From: Candidatus Caldisaccharidevorator malaysiensis
GTDB taxonomy: Bacteria; Armatimonadota; Fervidibacteria; Fervidibacterales; Fervidibacteraceae
Length of the DNA stretch: 61,113 bases
Assembly (NCBI GenBank): GCA_025057575.1
Contig: JANXBO010000012.1
Coordinates: 1-61,113 of the forward strand
Reading direction: 5' to 3'
Position 1 is the stretch's first letter, and each line of letters opens with the position of its first letter. Positions 51,040 to 59,870 of this stretch are shown here, in pieces. The notes below the pieces were generated by a model. It was not told the DNA's origin. It worked only from the letters and a program-made list of their open reading frames with translations, and did not search any database. The position numbers and the translations under genes are program-made.

Positions 51040-52075
51040 TCCGCCCGTTGGCGCTCTGATCGTTCGGAACGGAACCGTCGTTGGGGAAGGCTATCACAAA
51101 GGCGCAGGTCATCCCCACGCAGAGGTCGTTGCCTTGAGCCAGGCAGGGCAAAAAGCGAAAGACGCCACTCTCTATGTAACCCTGGAGCCCTGCGCCCATT
51201 ACGGTCGGACACCCCCCTGCACCGATGCCATTATCCGAGCCGGCATCTCCAAGGTCGTCGTTGCCACCATTGACCGAAACCCGATCGTCAACGGCAAAGG
51301 AGTCCAGATTCTCCAGCAAGCCGGTCTTACCGTTTTAACCGGTGTCCTTGAAAAAGAAGCCACTTATTTGTTGGCTCCCTTCTTCAAGTTCATCACGAAA
51401 AAGATACCTTTTGCCATTTTGAAATTGGCGATGACCGCCGACGGAAAGATCGCCACAGCATCCGGTCAGTCCCGCTGGATAACCGGTCGTAAGGCGCAAA
51501 AGTGGGTTCATCGTTTGCGGCGGCAGTCGGATGCCATTTTGGTTGGGGTCGGAACGATCCTCGCCGATGACCCTGAATTGACCGTTCGCCTGGTTCCGTC
51601 CTACGGCTATCAACCTCTTCGGATCGTTGCCGACTCTCTGGCGCGAACGCCTCCGTCAGCGAAAGTGATTACGGCAAAAGGCGGGAAAACCATCATCGCC
51701 GTCACGGCAGCAGCACCCAAAGAGCGATGGGAGGCTCTTGAGCGGGCGGGGGCAGAGGTCTGGCAACTGCCCCCTTCCCCGGATGGGCGAGGGGTTGACT
51801 TAGAGTCCCTTTTCCGACGCCTTGCCGAGCAGAATGTGATGAATCTCCTTGTGGAAGGTGGGAGTGAACTGGCGGGCTCGTTGCTAATGGCAGGTCTGGT
51901 GGATCGGATCGCTTTCTTCATCGCTCCCCTTTTAGTTGGGGGAGCCAAAGCCATTCCCGCCATTGGAGGGCAGGGAATTGGTGATCTCGCCTCCGCCATC
52001 TTTTTAAAGGAACCTACTTTCCGTAAGATCGGTCGCGACTACCTTCTATTAGCCGACATCGGTTTTCCAGACTAA
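50942..52075 (+). CDS. ribD: Bifunctional riboflavin biosynthesis deaminase/reductase RibD
   Basis: 377 residues; ATG 50966 (TEDEQWMARALRLA) is an equally plausible start. RibD performs the second and third steps of riboflavin synthesis. The N-terminal deaminase has the zinc ligands in HPHAEVVAL and EPCAHYGRTPPCTDAI (about 63-105). The C-terminal reductase begins at AMTADGKIATASGQSRWITG and has VEGGSELAGSLL near the end. No other rib genes follow; after the stop comes a convergent xylanase gene. Confidence 0.96.
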   Translation: MRRAVTRVMTEDEQWMARALRLARTVRRPTSPNPPVGALIVRNGTVVGEGYHKGAGHPHAEVVALSQAGQKAKDATLYVTLEPCAHYGRTPPCTDAIIRAGISKVVVATIDRNPIVNGKGVQILQQAGLTVLTGVLEKEATYLLAPFFKFITKKIPFAILKLAMTADGKIATASGQSRWITGRKAQKWVHRLRRQSDAILVGVGTILADDPELTVRLVPSYGYQPLRIVADSLARTPPSAKVITAKGGKTIIAVTAAAPKERWEALERAGAEVWQLPPSPDGRGVDLESLFRRLAEQNVMNLLVEGGSELAGSLLMAGLVDRIAFFIAPLLVGGAKAIPAIGGQGIGDLASAIFLKEPTFRKIGRDYLLLADIGFPD

Positions 52076-52145
52076 GAGGCGCAAGAAAATCAGACAGTCG
52101 CTCATCTGCATTTGCCGGCGCACCCTTTGACCGTCCTCTCCCTTC

Positions 52146-53510
52146 TTACCGCCCCAAAGCGAAAGAGAAACGGTTTTCTTGGTTTGGTTGGAGACGGATT
52201 GGGAAAGTGTGCAGACGCCCCTGATAGGTCGCCTCCAGTAGGTAATCACCAAAGAAGCCCCGAAACCGGAAGCGGCCGTCCTGTGCCGTTCTGCCCTCCG
52301 CCTTTACAGACCACTCTTCGGTCAGCAGTCGGCGCAGTCTCCCCCAAGCAGGCTTCGGCTCATTGTTCTCACCCCTCAAACCAGTGTGGCGCTCCCAAAT
52401 CTCGGCGCCGACCAAGCCGAAATAAAAGATGCCGGCGACTTTGGAGTGCCCAAAGATCACCCGATAAAACTCCTCAATCGCCATTGCTTGGGTTTCTGGG
52501 TTCCAAAACCCCGAACGGTAGCGTCCCCGGATGGTTCGGCTGGGGTCGGAGGTATAACAAAACTCCGTAAAGTAGATGTTTAAGCCCAATCGGGAACCAA
52601 AATCCTCGCACACCGCCCAAATTTCGGTGGGGGAAGGCCAGTAAGTTGCCCGCCAGTCGTGGGCTTGGATGCCAACAGCGTGGAGGGGCACTCTCTTTTC
52701 TAAAAGCATCTCTACAAGTTTTCGGAAGCGATAGCGGGCGTTCTCATTGACAAAAAGGTCATATTCGTTGACCAGCAAGGGTGCCTTCGGATTGGACTGG
52801 TGGGCGATGGTTAAAGCGTCTGCGACATAGGGAAAAACCGCATCCAATGACTCATCAAAGTCCTCTGGCTTTTCCCACTCGCCCCAGGAGCGGCAGTGAA
52901 TGGGTTCATTCACGACATCCCAGACGATGTTGATATCGCGGTAGTCCTGAACCTCCCTCTGGATCCGCTTCATAAGGAGTTCGTATTGGGTCTTCCGGTC
53001 ATAGCGAAAAAGCCACAACGGCAGCGCGGTCTTGGGATATTGACCGTATTGTCGTGTCCAAACCAGCATATGACCATAAAAATTGCGAATGTTGTTCGGA
53101 TAGCACCAGTCAAAAATAAACCGCCTTCTCTCTTCCCTTAGCGGCTTGCCCTCATCGGGTTCATATTGACCCCAGTTAAATTCCAAAAGTTGAACGCTGT
53201 TGAAAAGTTGCTTACAAAGGTCAAGATGCTCCGGATCTGTGTAGTGTTTTGGTCGGAGAGGGCAACCAAAGAGGAAATAGTGTCTCTGCAGGGTTACCTT
53301 GACAGGGATATCTGGAGCGGGTGAGCCGTCGGGAAAGCACAATTCAATAATACCATCGGCTTTACGGTGTTGTTCTATTCCTTCCTCTGCCTGGCGGAGA
53401 ACTTCTTGCGATCCATCGTCCTTTTCGCCCAAATTTTTCCCTCCTTGAAAGGACAACCAGCACGTTGCCGTAGAGCCCGCTATAAGACCACAAAACCGGC
53501 GCCGATTCAC
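52146..53510 (-). CDS. Tat-exported GH10 endo-1,4-beta-xylanase-like glycosidase
   Basis: 454 residues. Twin-arginine signal at the start (MNRRRFCGLIAGSTATCWL). GH10 TIM barrel: FNWGQYEPDEGK, HMLVWTRQYGQYP, the acid/base Glu202 in WDVVNEP, AVGIQAHDW and the nucleophile Glu316 in YFTEFCY; FYFGLVGAEIWE replaces the usual W-G-x-x-D ending. The C-terminal 70 residues form a small beta-domain (DGRFRFRGFFGDYLLEATYQG). It cleaves xylan or a related glycan outside the cytoplasm. N-terminal part contains another small beta-domain (PAPDIPVKVTLQR). Confidence 0.9.
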   Translation of the reverse strand: MNRRRFCGLIAGSTATCWLSFQGGKNLGEKDDGSQEVLRQAEEGIEQHRKADGIIELCFPDGSPAPDIPVKVTLQRHYFLFGCPLRPKHYTDPEHLDLCKQLFNSVQLLEFNWGQYEPDEGKPLREERRRFIFDWCYPNNIRNFYGHMLVWTRQYGQYPKTALPLWLFRYDRKTQYELLMKRIQREVQDYRDINIVWDVVNEPIHCRSWGEWEKPEDFDESLDAVFPYVADALTIAHQSNPKAPLLVNEYDLFVNENARYRFRKLVEMLLEKRVPLHAVGIQAHDWRATYWPSPTEIWAVCEDFGSRLGLNIYFTEFCYTSDPSRTIRGRYRSGFWNPETQAMAIEEFYRVIFGHSKVAGIFYFGLVGAEIWERHTGLRGENNEPKPAWGRLRRLLTEEWSVKAEGRTAQDGRFRFRGFFGDYLLEATYQGRLHTFPIRLQPNQENRFSFALGR

Positions 53511-53607
53511 GATAATTTTTGACGACTCCTCCTACTGCTAAACGGCGAACCAAGCCAAAGGATTTATTGTTACTTGAAGAGTCACCAATAAACCAGTGGT
53601 CCTTACA

Positions 53608-53943
53608 TTAACAGACAGACCTGGGCGGATAAATGCTGACAGGAAAAAGGACCCATCGCCCGAGGGCATCCTCTTTGAACAAAGGTCCTTCAACAGCAGC
53701 ATATCGCTGGGCTAACGGGATAAAGGTGCGATAGCAAGTGGAAATCAGCAATTGAGGCTGCCACCAACCGTCCACCATTTGAGTGGAAAGGAACGAGCGG
53801 AAAAAGGCAATGACGATCCCTTTGGGATTGATCCGCCAGCCTATCTTGGCGACCCCTGGCGGGATCCGAACCGCCAGGTAGGTCTGCTCCCCTTCTAAAA
53901 GAATCTTGGTTTGAGGTGTGTTGGATACGGTCTTGCGTCCCAT
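53608..53943 (-). CDS. Hypothetical protein
   Basis: 111 residues. No family recognised. It is likely real: AGGGGGGCAGTAAGG precedes ATG 53943, and it lies 18 bp after the DegT aminotransferase on the same strand. It is rich in Ile, Val and aromatics (PQLLISTCYRTFIPL, GRWVLFPVSIYPP), suggesting a small beta-rich domain, with no signal peptide or membrane helix. Confidence 0.6.
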   Translation of the reverse strand: MGRKTVSNTPQTKILLEGEQTYLAVRIPPGVAKIGWRINPKGIVIAFFRSFLSTQMVDGWWQPQLLISTCYRTFIPLAQRYAAVEGPLFKEDALGRWVLFPVSIYPPRSVC

Positions 53944-53961
53944 CCTTACTGCCCCCCTTCC

Positions 53962-55194
53962 CTATCGTCTTAGGTTTCGGTCCACCTTGATAATGGCTTG
54001 TGCCATATCAGTAATTTCTTCCTCACTGAGGAACTCGTGAAGAGGTAAAACGACCAAACGGCTTAGATAGTCTTGAGCAATGGGACAAGTGGATTCATTG
54101 TAAACGACCTGACGGGGATTGTGATCAAAGGGAAAAGAGGAGTGACCGAAAATCCTTTTGTTGGTAATCGCATCGTGGCAAAGAAAAATGGGCTTGCCGA
54201 TGTAACGAGCACCGCAGGGAATTCCTTCCGCCTGCAGAGCCTGTGCAAAGTCATCGGCGGTAAAGGGTGCTTCCCTTTGAACCAGCAACTGGTAGTGCCA
54301 ATAACTATGCTGGCATCCATCAAGAACCTTCTGAGGTTTGACGAAGCGGCACTCGCTAATCAACTGGCTTAACCGATCGCCCCGCTTCCTCCTTTCGCTG
54401 ACGACCAGGTCCAATCGCTCCATTTGCGCCAGGGCGACGGCACCGGTCAGTTCATTCATCCGATAATTGAGACCCAAGATCTTGTAAACTCGGTGGGGTG
54501 TTCCCGATCCCCGATCCCAGCCCTTGTCCATAAAGAGAGCCATCTTCGTTGCCAGTTCCTCGTCGGCGGTGATGCTGATGCCCCCGTCGCCCGTCACAAT
54601 GTGTTTGCTCTGCTGCAGACTGAAGCAGCCGATGTGACCGATAGTGCCGACCAGACGACCGTGATACTCGGCGAGATGGGCTTGGGCACAGTCTTCAATC
54701 AAAATCAGACCCTTTTCTTTCGCCAGATTCTCAAAGGCACCCAGATCGCAGGGGTTACCAGCCAAATGGACCACAAGGATCGCCTTCGTCCTTTCGGAGA
54801 TGAGTTGTTTTGCCTTTTCCGGATCCATATTGCCCGTCTCGGGGTCCACATCAGCAAATAAGGGGATACCGCCCTCTTTGAGAATGGGCGCTACCGTTCC
54901 AACGTCGGTAATCGGTGCCGTGATGATCTCGTCCCCAGGCTCCAATTGAAGGGCCGCGATCGCTAAGTGAATGGCTGCTGTCCCTGAAGTGCAGGCAACC
55001 CCGTAAGGCACTCCGTGCCGCTGCGCAAAGGCTCGTTCAAAGGCCGCTACCTTGCTCCCGCTCCATCGGAACAGCCATGCCGATTCCAGGGCTTCTGCAA
55101 CCTCTTTCAGTTCCCTCTCACCGACTTTTCGCTCTTTGGGAAAGGGTTTGGTTCTTACCGGTTTCCCTCCGTCTACAGCCAGTCTCTCGCCCAC
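53962..55194 (-). CDS. DegT/DnrJ/EryC1/StrS family PLP sugar aminotransferase
   Basis: 410 residues; GTG 55194 follows GGAGGGGAACGGAA. SDR-type sugar aminotransferase: ACTSGTAAIHLAIAAL, PILKEGGIPLFADVDPETGNM, LIEDCAQAHLAEY, the PLP-binding Lys in FSLQQSKHIVTGDGG and YRMNELTGAVALAQ. These enzymes aminate keto-sugar nucleotides for surface glycans or antibiotics. The start MGERLAVDGGKPVRTKPFP is the common opening of the group found in non-model bacteria. The substrate is not known. Confidence 0.93.
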   Translation of the reverse strand: MGERLAVDGGKPVRTKPFPKERKVGERELKEVAEALESAWLFRWSGSKVAAFERAFAQRHGVPYGVACTSGTAAIHLAIAALQLEPGDEIITAPITDVGTVAPILKEGGIPLFADVDPETGNMDPEKAKQLISERTKAILVVHLAGNPCDLGAFENLAKEKGLILIEDCAQAHLAEYHGRLVGTIGHIGCFSLQQSKHIVTGDGGISITADEELATKMALFMDKGWDRGSGTPHRVYKILGLNYRMNELTGAVALAQMERLDLVVSERRKRGDRLSQLISECRFVKPQKVLDGCQHSYWHYQLLVQREAPFTADDFAQALQAEGIPCGARYIGKPIFLCHDAITNKRIFGHSSFPFDHNPRQVVYNESTCPIAQDYLSRLVVLPLHEFLSEEEITDMAQAIIKVDRNLRR

Positions 55195-55423
55195 TTCCGT
55201 TCCCCTCCGCCTTAACTATGAGGCAGCGCCATCGTTTAATCCCATAGGGAGGAAAAAAGGAGTTAGCAAGAAACCCAGCAGAGCCCTATTGGGGATCGCC
55301 TTCGTAGCCTCTGAAACACTCTCATTGCAGAAAAAAACTTTAAGAGAACGCCTGCTGAATTAGAATAGAGATTGCAGCCAAACGATCCGGCGCTAAATCT
55401 AACGATGCAAAGCGGGAGCACCT

Positions 55424-56122
55424 ATGGGGGTCATCACGATTAGCCGTCAATATGGCACTCACGCTCTTGAGGTGGCTCAGGAAGTGGCTAAGCAGTTGAA
55501 CTTTGAGGTTTTTGACAAAGAACTGTTAACTTATATAGCAGCGGAAGGGCAGACGCAAGAAGATGAAGTTGCCAAGTATGACGAAACTGCTCTGTCGCCT
55601 CTTGAAGCGTTTTTGAGGTCGCTAATCCGCTATGCGCCGGCTCACGAGATTCTGGGCTGGACACCAGGGGCAACGCGGGATAGTATCCTGTGGTTACCCG
55701 ACCAGGACCGGCTCCGCCAAGAAGGATCCCGATTCCTTGATCACGAAGAGTGCTTGAGGCTGACCCAGGAGGTGATCCGCAAGTTAGCCAAGCGGGGCAA
55801 CGTCATCGTTATCGGTCGGGCAGGCGCCCTCATTCTTCAAGACGCCTCCGATGCCCTTCACATTAAACTGGTGGCTGACTTGAACTGGAGGGTAATGCGC
55901 ATCGCTCAAGAACAGAATCTCACCGTTCAAAAAGCGAAGGAGAAAATTCTTTCTGAGGACAAAAGGCGTAGCAAATATGTCTGGCAGTTTTACCGAAAAG
56001 ATTGGGAAGACCCAACCCTTTATCATATGGTCCTAAACGTTGGGAAATTGGGAGTGAAGCGAACGGCTCAATTGATCGTTGACGGGTACCGGTCACTGAT
56101 TTCGGCGTCCGCCGCTCAATGA
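55424..56122 (+). CDS. Cytidylate kinase-like family protein
   Basis: 232 residues. Opens VITISRQYGTHALEVAQEVAKQL, as in the cytidylate kinase-like family, but the Walker A Gly/Lys-Ser/Thr positions are replaced (no GKT/GKS). VIVIGRAGALILQ, HIKLVADLNWRVMRI and KAKEKILSEDKRRSKYVWQFY (the Arg-rich LID) support the family. Known members bind nucleotides; here phosphotransfer is doubtful from the loop. The ispE gene begins five bases downstream. Confidence 0.8.
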   Translation: MGVITISRQYGTHALEVAQEVAKQLNFEVFDKELLTYIAAEGQTQEDEVAKYDETALSPLEAFLRSLIRYAPAHEILGWTPGATRDSILWLPDQDRLRQEGSRFLDHEECLRLTQEVIRKLAKRGNVIVIGRAGALILQDASDALHIKLVADLNWRVMRIAQEQNLTVQKAKEKILSEDKRRSKYVWQFYRKDWEDPTLYHMVLNVGKLGVKRTAQLIVDGYRSLISASAAQ

Positions 56123-56126
56123 AAAA

Positions 56127-57014
56127 GTGGGCAAACTGGCTTGGAAAGTTCTGGTTCCGGCTAAGGTAAACCTTTCCTTAAAAATCTATCCAAAGGATTT
56201 TTCCGGTTACCATCCCCTTCTTTCGCTAATGGCGATGGTCTCTTTGTATGATGAGATCCTTTATAAACCGTCAGGGTCCTTTCGGGTGGAAGTGACGGGA
56301 AGGAATATTGTCGGAGAACCGACCTCCGTCATCAGAGCAGCGGAGATTCTGGCGTCTTTGAGCAACCAGCGTTTAGAAGGCAGCCTGTTGTTGAAAAAAA
56401 GAATTCCCGATCAAGCGGGCTTTGGAGGTGGAAGCGGAGACGCAGCGGCAACCCTGATGCTATTGTGCAAAGCCTGGAGGCTTCATTATCAACGCAAAGA
56501 CCTTATGCAGTTGGGTCGCCACATCGGTTCCGACGTTCCCTTCTTCTTCACGCCAACGGGTGCCGCCATTGTCAGCGGGTGTGGCGAAGTGGTAGAGCCG
56601 GTGACCCTGAAGCACTTAGTGATGGTCCTCGCCAAAGGCAACGACGGGATGGAAACGAAGACAGCCTTTCAGATGTGGGACAACGAACCGATAACGGTGG
56701 TGGCGGACCCCGCCCAGTTGGTTCAAGCGTTGAACGAAAAGAATTGGCTTTTGGCTAAGAAACTGGCTGTCAATGCCTTTCAAAAATTGATTGCCAGCGA
56801 AAAAAAGGAAGTCGCACAATTATTAACGGTGCTGGAAAAAAAGGGGGCAAGGGTGGCTGTGATGTCGGGTTCCGGGACGGGCGTTCTCGGCATCTTCTCC
56901 AGTATCAGCGATGCCCGTCGCTGCGCTGCCGAACTGCGGTCGTGCGGCTGGTGGACTAAGGTCGTTTGGACCAGAAAGCGTGGTCTTCTCGTCCAAAAAT
57001 TGGAATTGCGATGA
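56127..57014 (+). CDS. ispE: 4-diphosphocytidyl-2-C-methyl-D-erythritol kinase
   Basis: 295 residues; GTG start at 56127. IspE phosphorylates CDP-ME in the MEP isoprenoid pathway. GHMP-kinase features: PAKVNLSLKIYPKDFSGYHPL (catalytic Lys/Asp region), the ATP loop IPDQAGFGGGSGDAAATLMLL (about 88-108), IGSDVPFFFTPTGA and SGSGTGVLGIF near the end. Weak ribosome site, so translation is probably coupled to the gene before it. The ATGA overlap with the following HD-GYP gene implies an operon. Confidence 0.93.
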   Translation: MGKLAWKVLVPAKVNLSLKIYPKDFSGYHPLLSLMAMVSLYDEILYKPSGSFRVEVTGRNIVGEPTSVIRAAEILASLSNQRLEGSLLLKKRIPDQAGFGGGSGDAAATLMLLCKAWRLHYQRKDLMQLGRHIGSDVPFFFTPTGAAIVSGCGEVVEPVTLKHLVMVLAKGNDGMETKTAFQMWDNEPITVVADPAQLVQALNEKNWLLAKKLAVNAFQKLIASEKKEVAQLLTVLEKKGARVAVMSGSGTGVLGIFSSISDARRCAAELRSCGWWTKVVWTRKRGLLVQKLELR

Positions 57015-58057
57015 GCGGATGGAACCCTGACTGGATGCCGCAACCTGATAAAAAGTTCTTGCTCCCCCTCTCTGCGCTCTTAGACCGAGATCCGTTTGCA
57101 ATTGAACACGGGATCATCGCCGGTCGCTGTGCAGCGGCAACAGCGAAAGCCTTGACCCTTGAAGAGGCGACTTGGCACCAGTTAGCCTGTGCAGGACTCC
57201 TTCACGATGCCGGCAAAATTGCCATTGAACCCAGAATCTTAAGGAAACCCGGGAAACTGACAGAGGAAGAATGGGAGGTCGTCAAGCAGCATCCCATTGT
57301 GGGAAGGACGGTCGCTCGAGCGCTGAAGTTGAATGATTGGGTTGTGGAAGGGATACAGGACCATCACGAGCGATGGGACGGTCAAGGCTACCCAGGGGGT
57401 AAGATGAAAGATGAGATTTCTCTTCAGGGACAGATTCTTGCCGTCAGCGAACTGGTAAGCGCTGTCTTGACGCCCCGTTGGTATCGTCCCGGAATGGCTC
57501 CTGCCCAATTGCTCACCGAGAGCCGACGGTGGATCGGCACGCACGTGAACCCCGAAGTCCTGCGGGCTTGTCTGTCAGCACTGCCCGCTCTCTTTGGTCT
57601 CTCTGCCCTGTCAGAGTTAGAAACCTTCCGATCGCCTTTAGATTCCCGCCATTTTTCGGGCGATCTGGAAGCGCAAGTTTACCGAGCAGCGAACGCTTTT
57701 ATTAGCCAGGTCTTTTGGGAAGCGGGACGCCTTTTCGGTCAAACCGTTTGCGAGAGAACAGTGGATGGTCTCAACCAATGGGCGGTGGCGACAAAGTTAC
57801 CGATTTTTTTCTCTGGTCTCAAAATGGAGGTGACCTATCCCTGGTGGGAAAGCCTTAGTCACCAGGTTCTAAACTTTCGGAACATCATTGGTGCCATCGT
57901 TTCTTGCCTGTCAGGATTGGTTGGGGAGCCGCTTGCCTGTGCTTGGATGGACAGCATCCTAATGAAGTTGCCCGAAAATTTGCGAGATGTCGGCACGGAT
58001 TTCGGACTTTGGATCTGGAAACCGGTTGAAATTGTTCCTCTTGCGGGGGTGCGGTAG
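57011..58057 (+). CDS. HD-GYP domain protein
   Basis: 348 residues from ATG 57011, overlapping the ispE stop. Residues about 15-185 contain the HD-GYP domain: EHGIIAGRCAAATA, the metal site GLLHDAGKIAIEPRIL, HPIVGRTVA, and HHERWDGQGYPGG, all complete, so cyclic-di-GMP phosphodiesterase activity is plausible. The C-terminal half (about 190-348) is not recognised and has no sensory domain known to me. No signal peptide. Its place directly after ispE is unusual for a signalling enzyme. Confidence 0.88.
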   Translation: MSGWNPDWMPQPDKKFLLPLSALLDRDPFAIEHGIIAGRCAAATAKALTLEEATWHQLACAGLLHDAGKIAIEPRILRKPGKLTEEEWEVVKQHPIVGRTVARALKLNDWVVEGIQDHHERWDGQGYPGGKMKDEISLQGQILAVSELVSAVLTPRWYRPGMAPAQLLTESRRWIGTHVNPEVLRACLSALPALFGLSALSELETFRSPLDSRHFSGDLEAQVYRAANAFISQVFWEAGRLFGQTVCERTVDGLNQWAVATKLPIFFSGLKMEVTYPWWESLSHQVLNFRNIIGAIVSCLSGLVGEPLACAWMDSILMKLPENLRDVGTDFGLWIWKPVEIVPLAGVR

Positions 58058-58479
58058 TGGAACAAATAGAAACCTTGTCCCTCCTCGTTAGTATGGTGCT
58101 GCTGGCTTTGACTCTGCTGGCTCTATGGTTAGGGGTGCGCCTGTATCAGCTTTTGCGGACGGGCGAACTGGGTCGGGTGTGGCGGCTCATTGTTTTCGGG
58201 GTAGTCCTGCTAACCTTTCGGGAAATTTTGCGATTGGGTGATCAACTGCATTCCGTTCCGGGTCTGATGGTGTTTGAGCGGACTGCCGAAACGGGCTTTA
58301 TGGCTCTTATGTGCTATGCCCTTTGGAAGCAATGGCTGACTTTTGATGGTCTCCAGAGAGGGCGCTGGCTTCAGGCCAAGAGGCAGCAAAGGCTGACTCC
58401 GTTCGCCAGAGCAGGTAATCAGAATCAAGAACCGTCGGAAGAACCCATAAAGATGCGCCAATGGCCGACGCAAGGGTAA
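58057..58479 (+). CDS. Small membrane protein of unknown function
   Basis: 140 residues; GTG 58057 overlaps the previous TAG by one base. Three predicted membrane helices (LVSMVLLALTLLALWLGVRLY, LIVFGVVLLTFREIL, TGFMALMCYALW) and a basic cytosolic tail. No family recognised. Placed in the ispE/HD-GYP operon; could anchor or sense for the HD-GYP protein, which is inference only. Confidence 0.65.
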   Translation: MEQIETLSLLVSMVLLALTLLALWLGVRLYQLLRTGELGRVWRLIVFGVVLLTFREILRLGDQLHSVPGLMVFERTAETGFMALMCYALWKQWLTFDGLQRGRWLQAKRQQRLTPFARAGNQNQEPSEEPIKMRQWPTQG

Positions 58480-59240
58480 AAGCCTTAATTCTAGCCGGCG
58501 GGGTATCGTGGACCGGCGACCCCGTTGCTCTCCTTCGCCTTGGCAACAGAACTCTCCTCCAAATCACCACCGACGCTCTCACCCAACTCTCTTTCCTCAC
58601 CACGATCGGGGTCGTCGGACCTAAAGAGGTCTTGGATCAAGCCCCTCCCACCTTTGTTAAAGTCGCCGCCGCTAAAAGCCTTTGGGACAATGTTTTTTTA
58701 GGATGCCGGGCTTTAGATCTTTCCCGTGACGAGTGGGTCCTTCTCTGCGCCGTTGATATGCCGTTCGTGACGGCACAGGCTTTAGAGCGTTTTTTCGCTT
58801 TGGCTCGAGAGAGGAGCGCCGACCTAACTTATTTGGCTGTCCCCTTGGACAGCGTCAAGAGACTTTTGGGAAACGATCAGGTGCACAGGACCTTTGCCCG
58901 ACTGAAAGAAGGAATCCTGACGGGCGGCAATGTGTTTTTGTTAAGGGGGCGTTGTTTGACGGCTCTGGACCTTGTAGCCCAGAAGGCGCTCAACAGCCGC
59001 AAAAGCCTTTGGCGCTTAGCCCTTCTCGCCGGTCCCCAATTGATTCTCAAATTTGTAACGGGTCAGTTAAGTGTCAAGGACTTGGAAAAAAGGGCGGAAA
59101 ACATTCTGCGTCATTCCTGTTACGGTGTCGTCGCTGATCTGCCAGAAATCGCCTTTGATATAGATAAGCCCGCTGATTACGAGTTAGCCAGAAAAATCGT
59201 TAACCAGAAAAATTTTCGCTTTGGGTCGGGGACCGATTGA
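58461..59240 (+). CDS. MobA-like NTP transferase domain protein
   Basis: 259 residues. VKALILAGGVSWTGDPVALLRLGNRTLLQ resembles the nucleotide-binding loop of NTP_transf_3/MobA (LAGG-x-S/R-x-x-G-x-x-K), with the Lys of the loop replaced by Arg/Leu. WVLLCAVDMPFVTAQALERFF holds the metal-binding Asp (CDMP-like). Similar to a group of Armatimonadota/Actinobacteria proteins of unknown substrate. Overlaps the preceding gene by 19 bases and converges with pth, with which it overlaps by 41 bases. Confidence 0.75.
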   Translation: MADARVKALILAGGVSWTGDPVALLRLGNRTLLQITTDALTQLSFLTTIGVVGPKEVLDQAPPTFVKVAAAKSLWDNVFLGCRALDLSRDEWVLLCAVDMPFVTAQALERFFALARERSADLTYLAVPLDSVKRLLGNDQVHRTFARLKEGILTGGNVFLLRGRCLTALDLVAQKALNSRKSLWRLALLAGPQLILKFVTGQLSVKDLEKRAENILRHSCYGVVADLPEIAFDIDKPADYELARKIVNQKNFRFGSGTD

Positions 59241-59832
59241 CCAAATTCATAGCGGCGGACAGACCGCATCGGAGCCACTCTTTGATGCCACTTTCCACAG
59301 CGCTCAACTGACCCTCAATAACCCTTTTTTCTTCCTCTGTCAACGGAGACAGGACGAAAGAGACCAGGTCAACGCCGGGCGGTAGGGGACCGATCCCGAT
59401 TCGGAGTCGGGGAACCGCCTCTGTTCCCAAAGCCTCCAAAATAGACAGCAGACCCCGATGCCCTCCCGAAGAACCTTTTCCTCTAAGGCGCATCCTCCCT
59501 AAGGGCAAACTTACATCATCCAAGACAATTAAGACTTTTTCCGGGGGCAGGTTCAAAACGCTGACGGCTTCCTTCACCGCGTCGCCACTCAGGTTCACAA
59601 AGGTCAAAGGTTTCAAAAGTCCAACCGCAAACAGACTATTGAGTCGGCAGACCGAAAAAAGACCCTTGAACCGTTTACGGTAGCGCTCCCCATTCCAAAC
59701 CGTTTTGAGATAGTCGCAGACCATAAAGCCGATGTTGTGGCGGGTGTTGTGATAACGAGAACCAGGATTACCCAAACCAACGATGAGATGACTGCAAGCA
59801 AGGGATCGTCGCCAGAACAATAACAGTGCCAT
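59200..59832 (-). CDS. pth: Peptidyl-tRNA hydrolase
   Basis: 210 residues. Pth frees tRNA from peptidyl-tRNA dropped by ribosomes. Signatures: HLIVGLGNPGSRYHNTRHNIGFMV (Asn and catalytic His, about 15-38), LLKPLTFVNLSGDAV, VLDDVSLPLGRMRLRGKGSSGGHRGL. A slightly extended N-terminus precedes the core; an internal start is possible. Gene lies 38 bp after prs on the same strand, the usual prs-pth pairing (without rplY/ctc). Confidence 0.95.
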   Translation of the reverse strand: MALLLFWRRSLACSHLIVGLGNPGSRYHNTRHNIGFMVCDYLKTVWNGERYRKRFKGLFSVCRLNSLFAVGLLKPLTFVNLSGDAVKEAVSVLNLPPEKVLIVLDDVSLPLGRMRLRGKGSSGGHRGLLSILEALGTEAVPRLRIGIGPLPPGVDLVSFVLSPLTEEEKRVIEGQLSAVESGIKEWLRCGLSAAMNLVNRSPTQSENFSG

Positions 59833-59870
59833 TTTCTCTCTGTGCTGACAAACGATGGGCTCTGCGTGCT

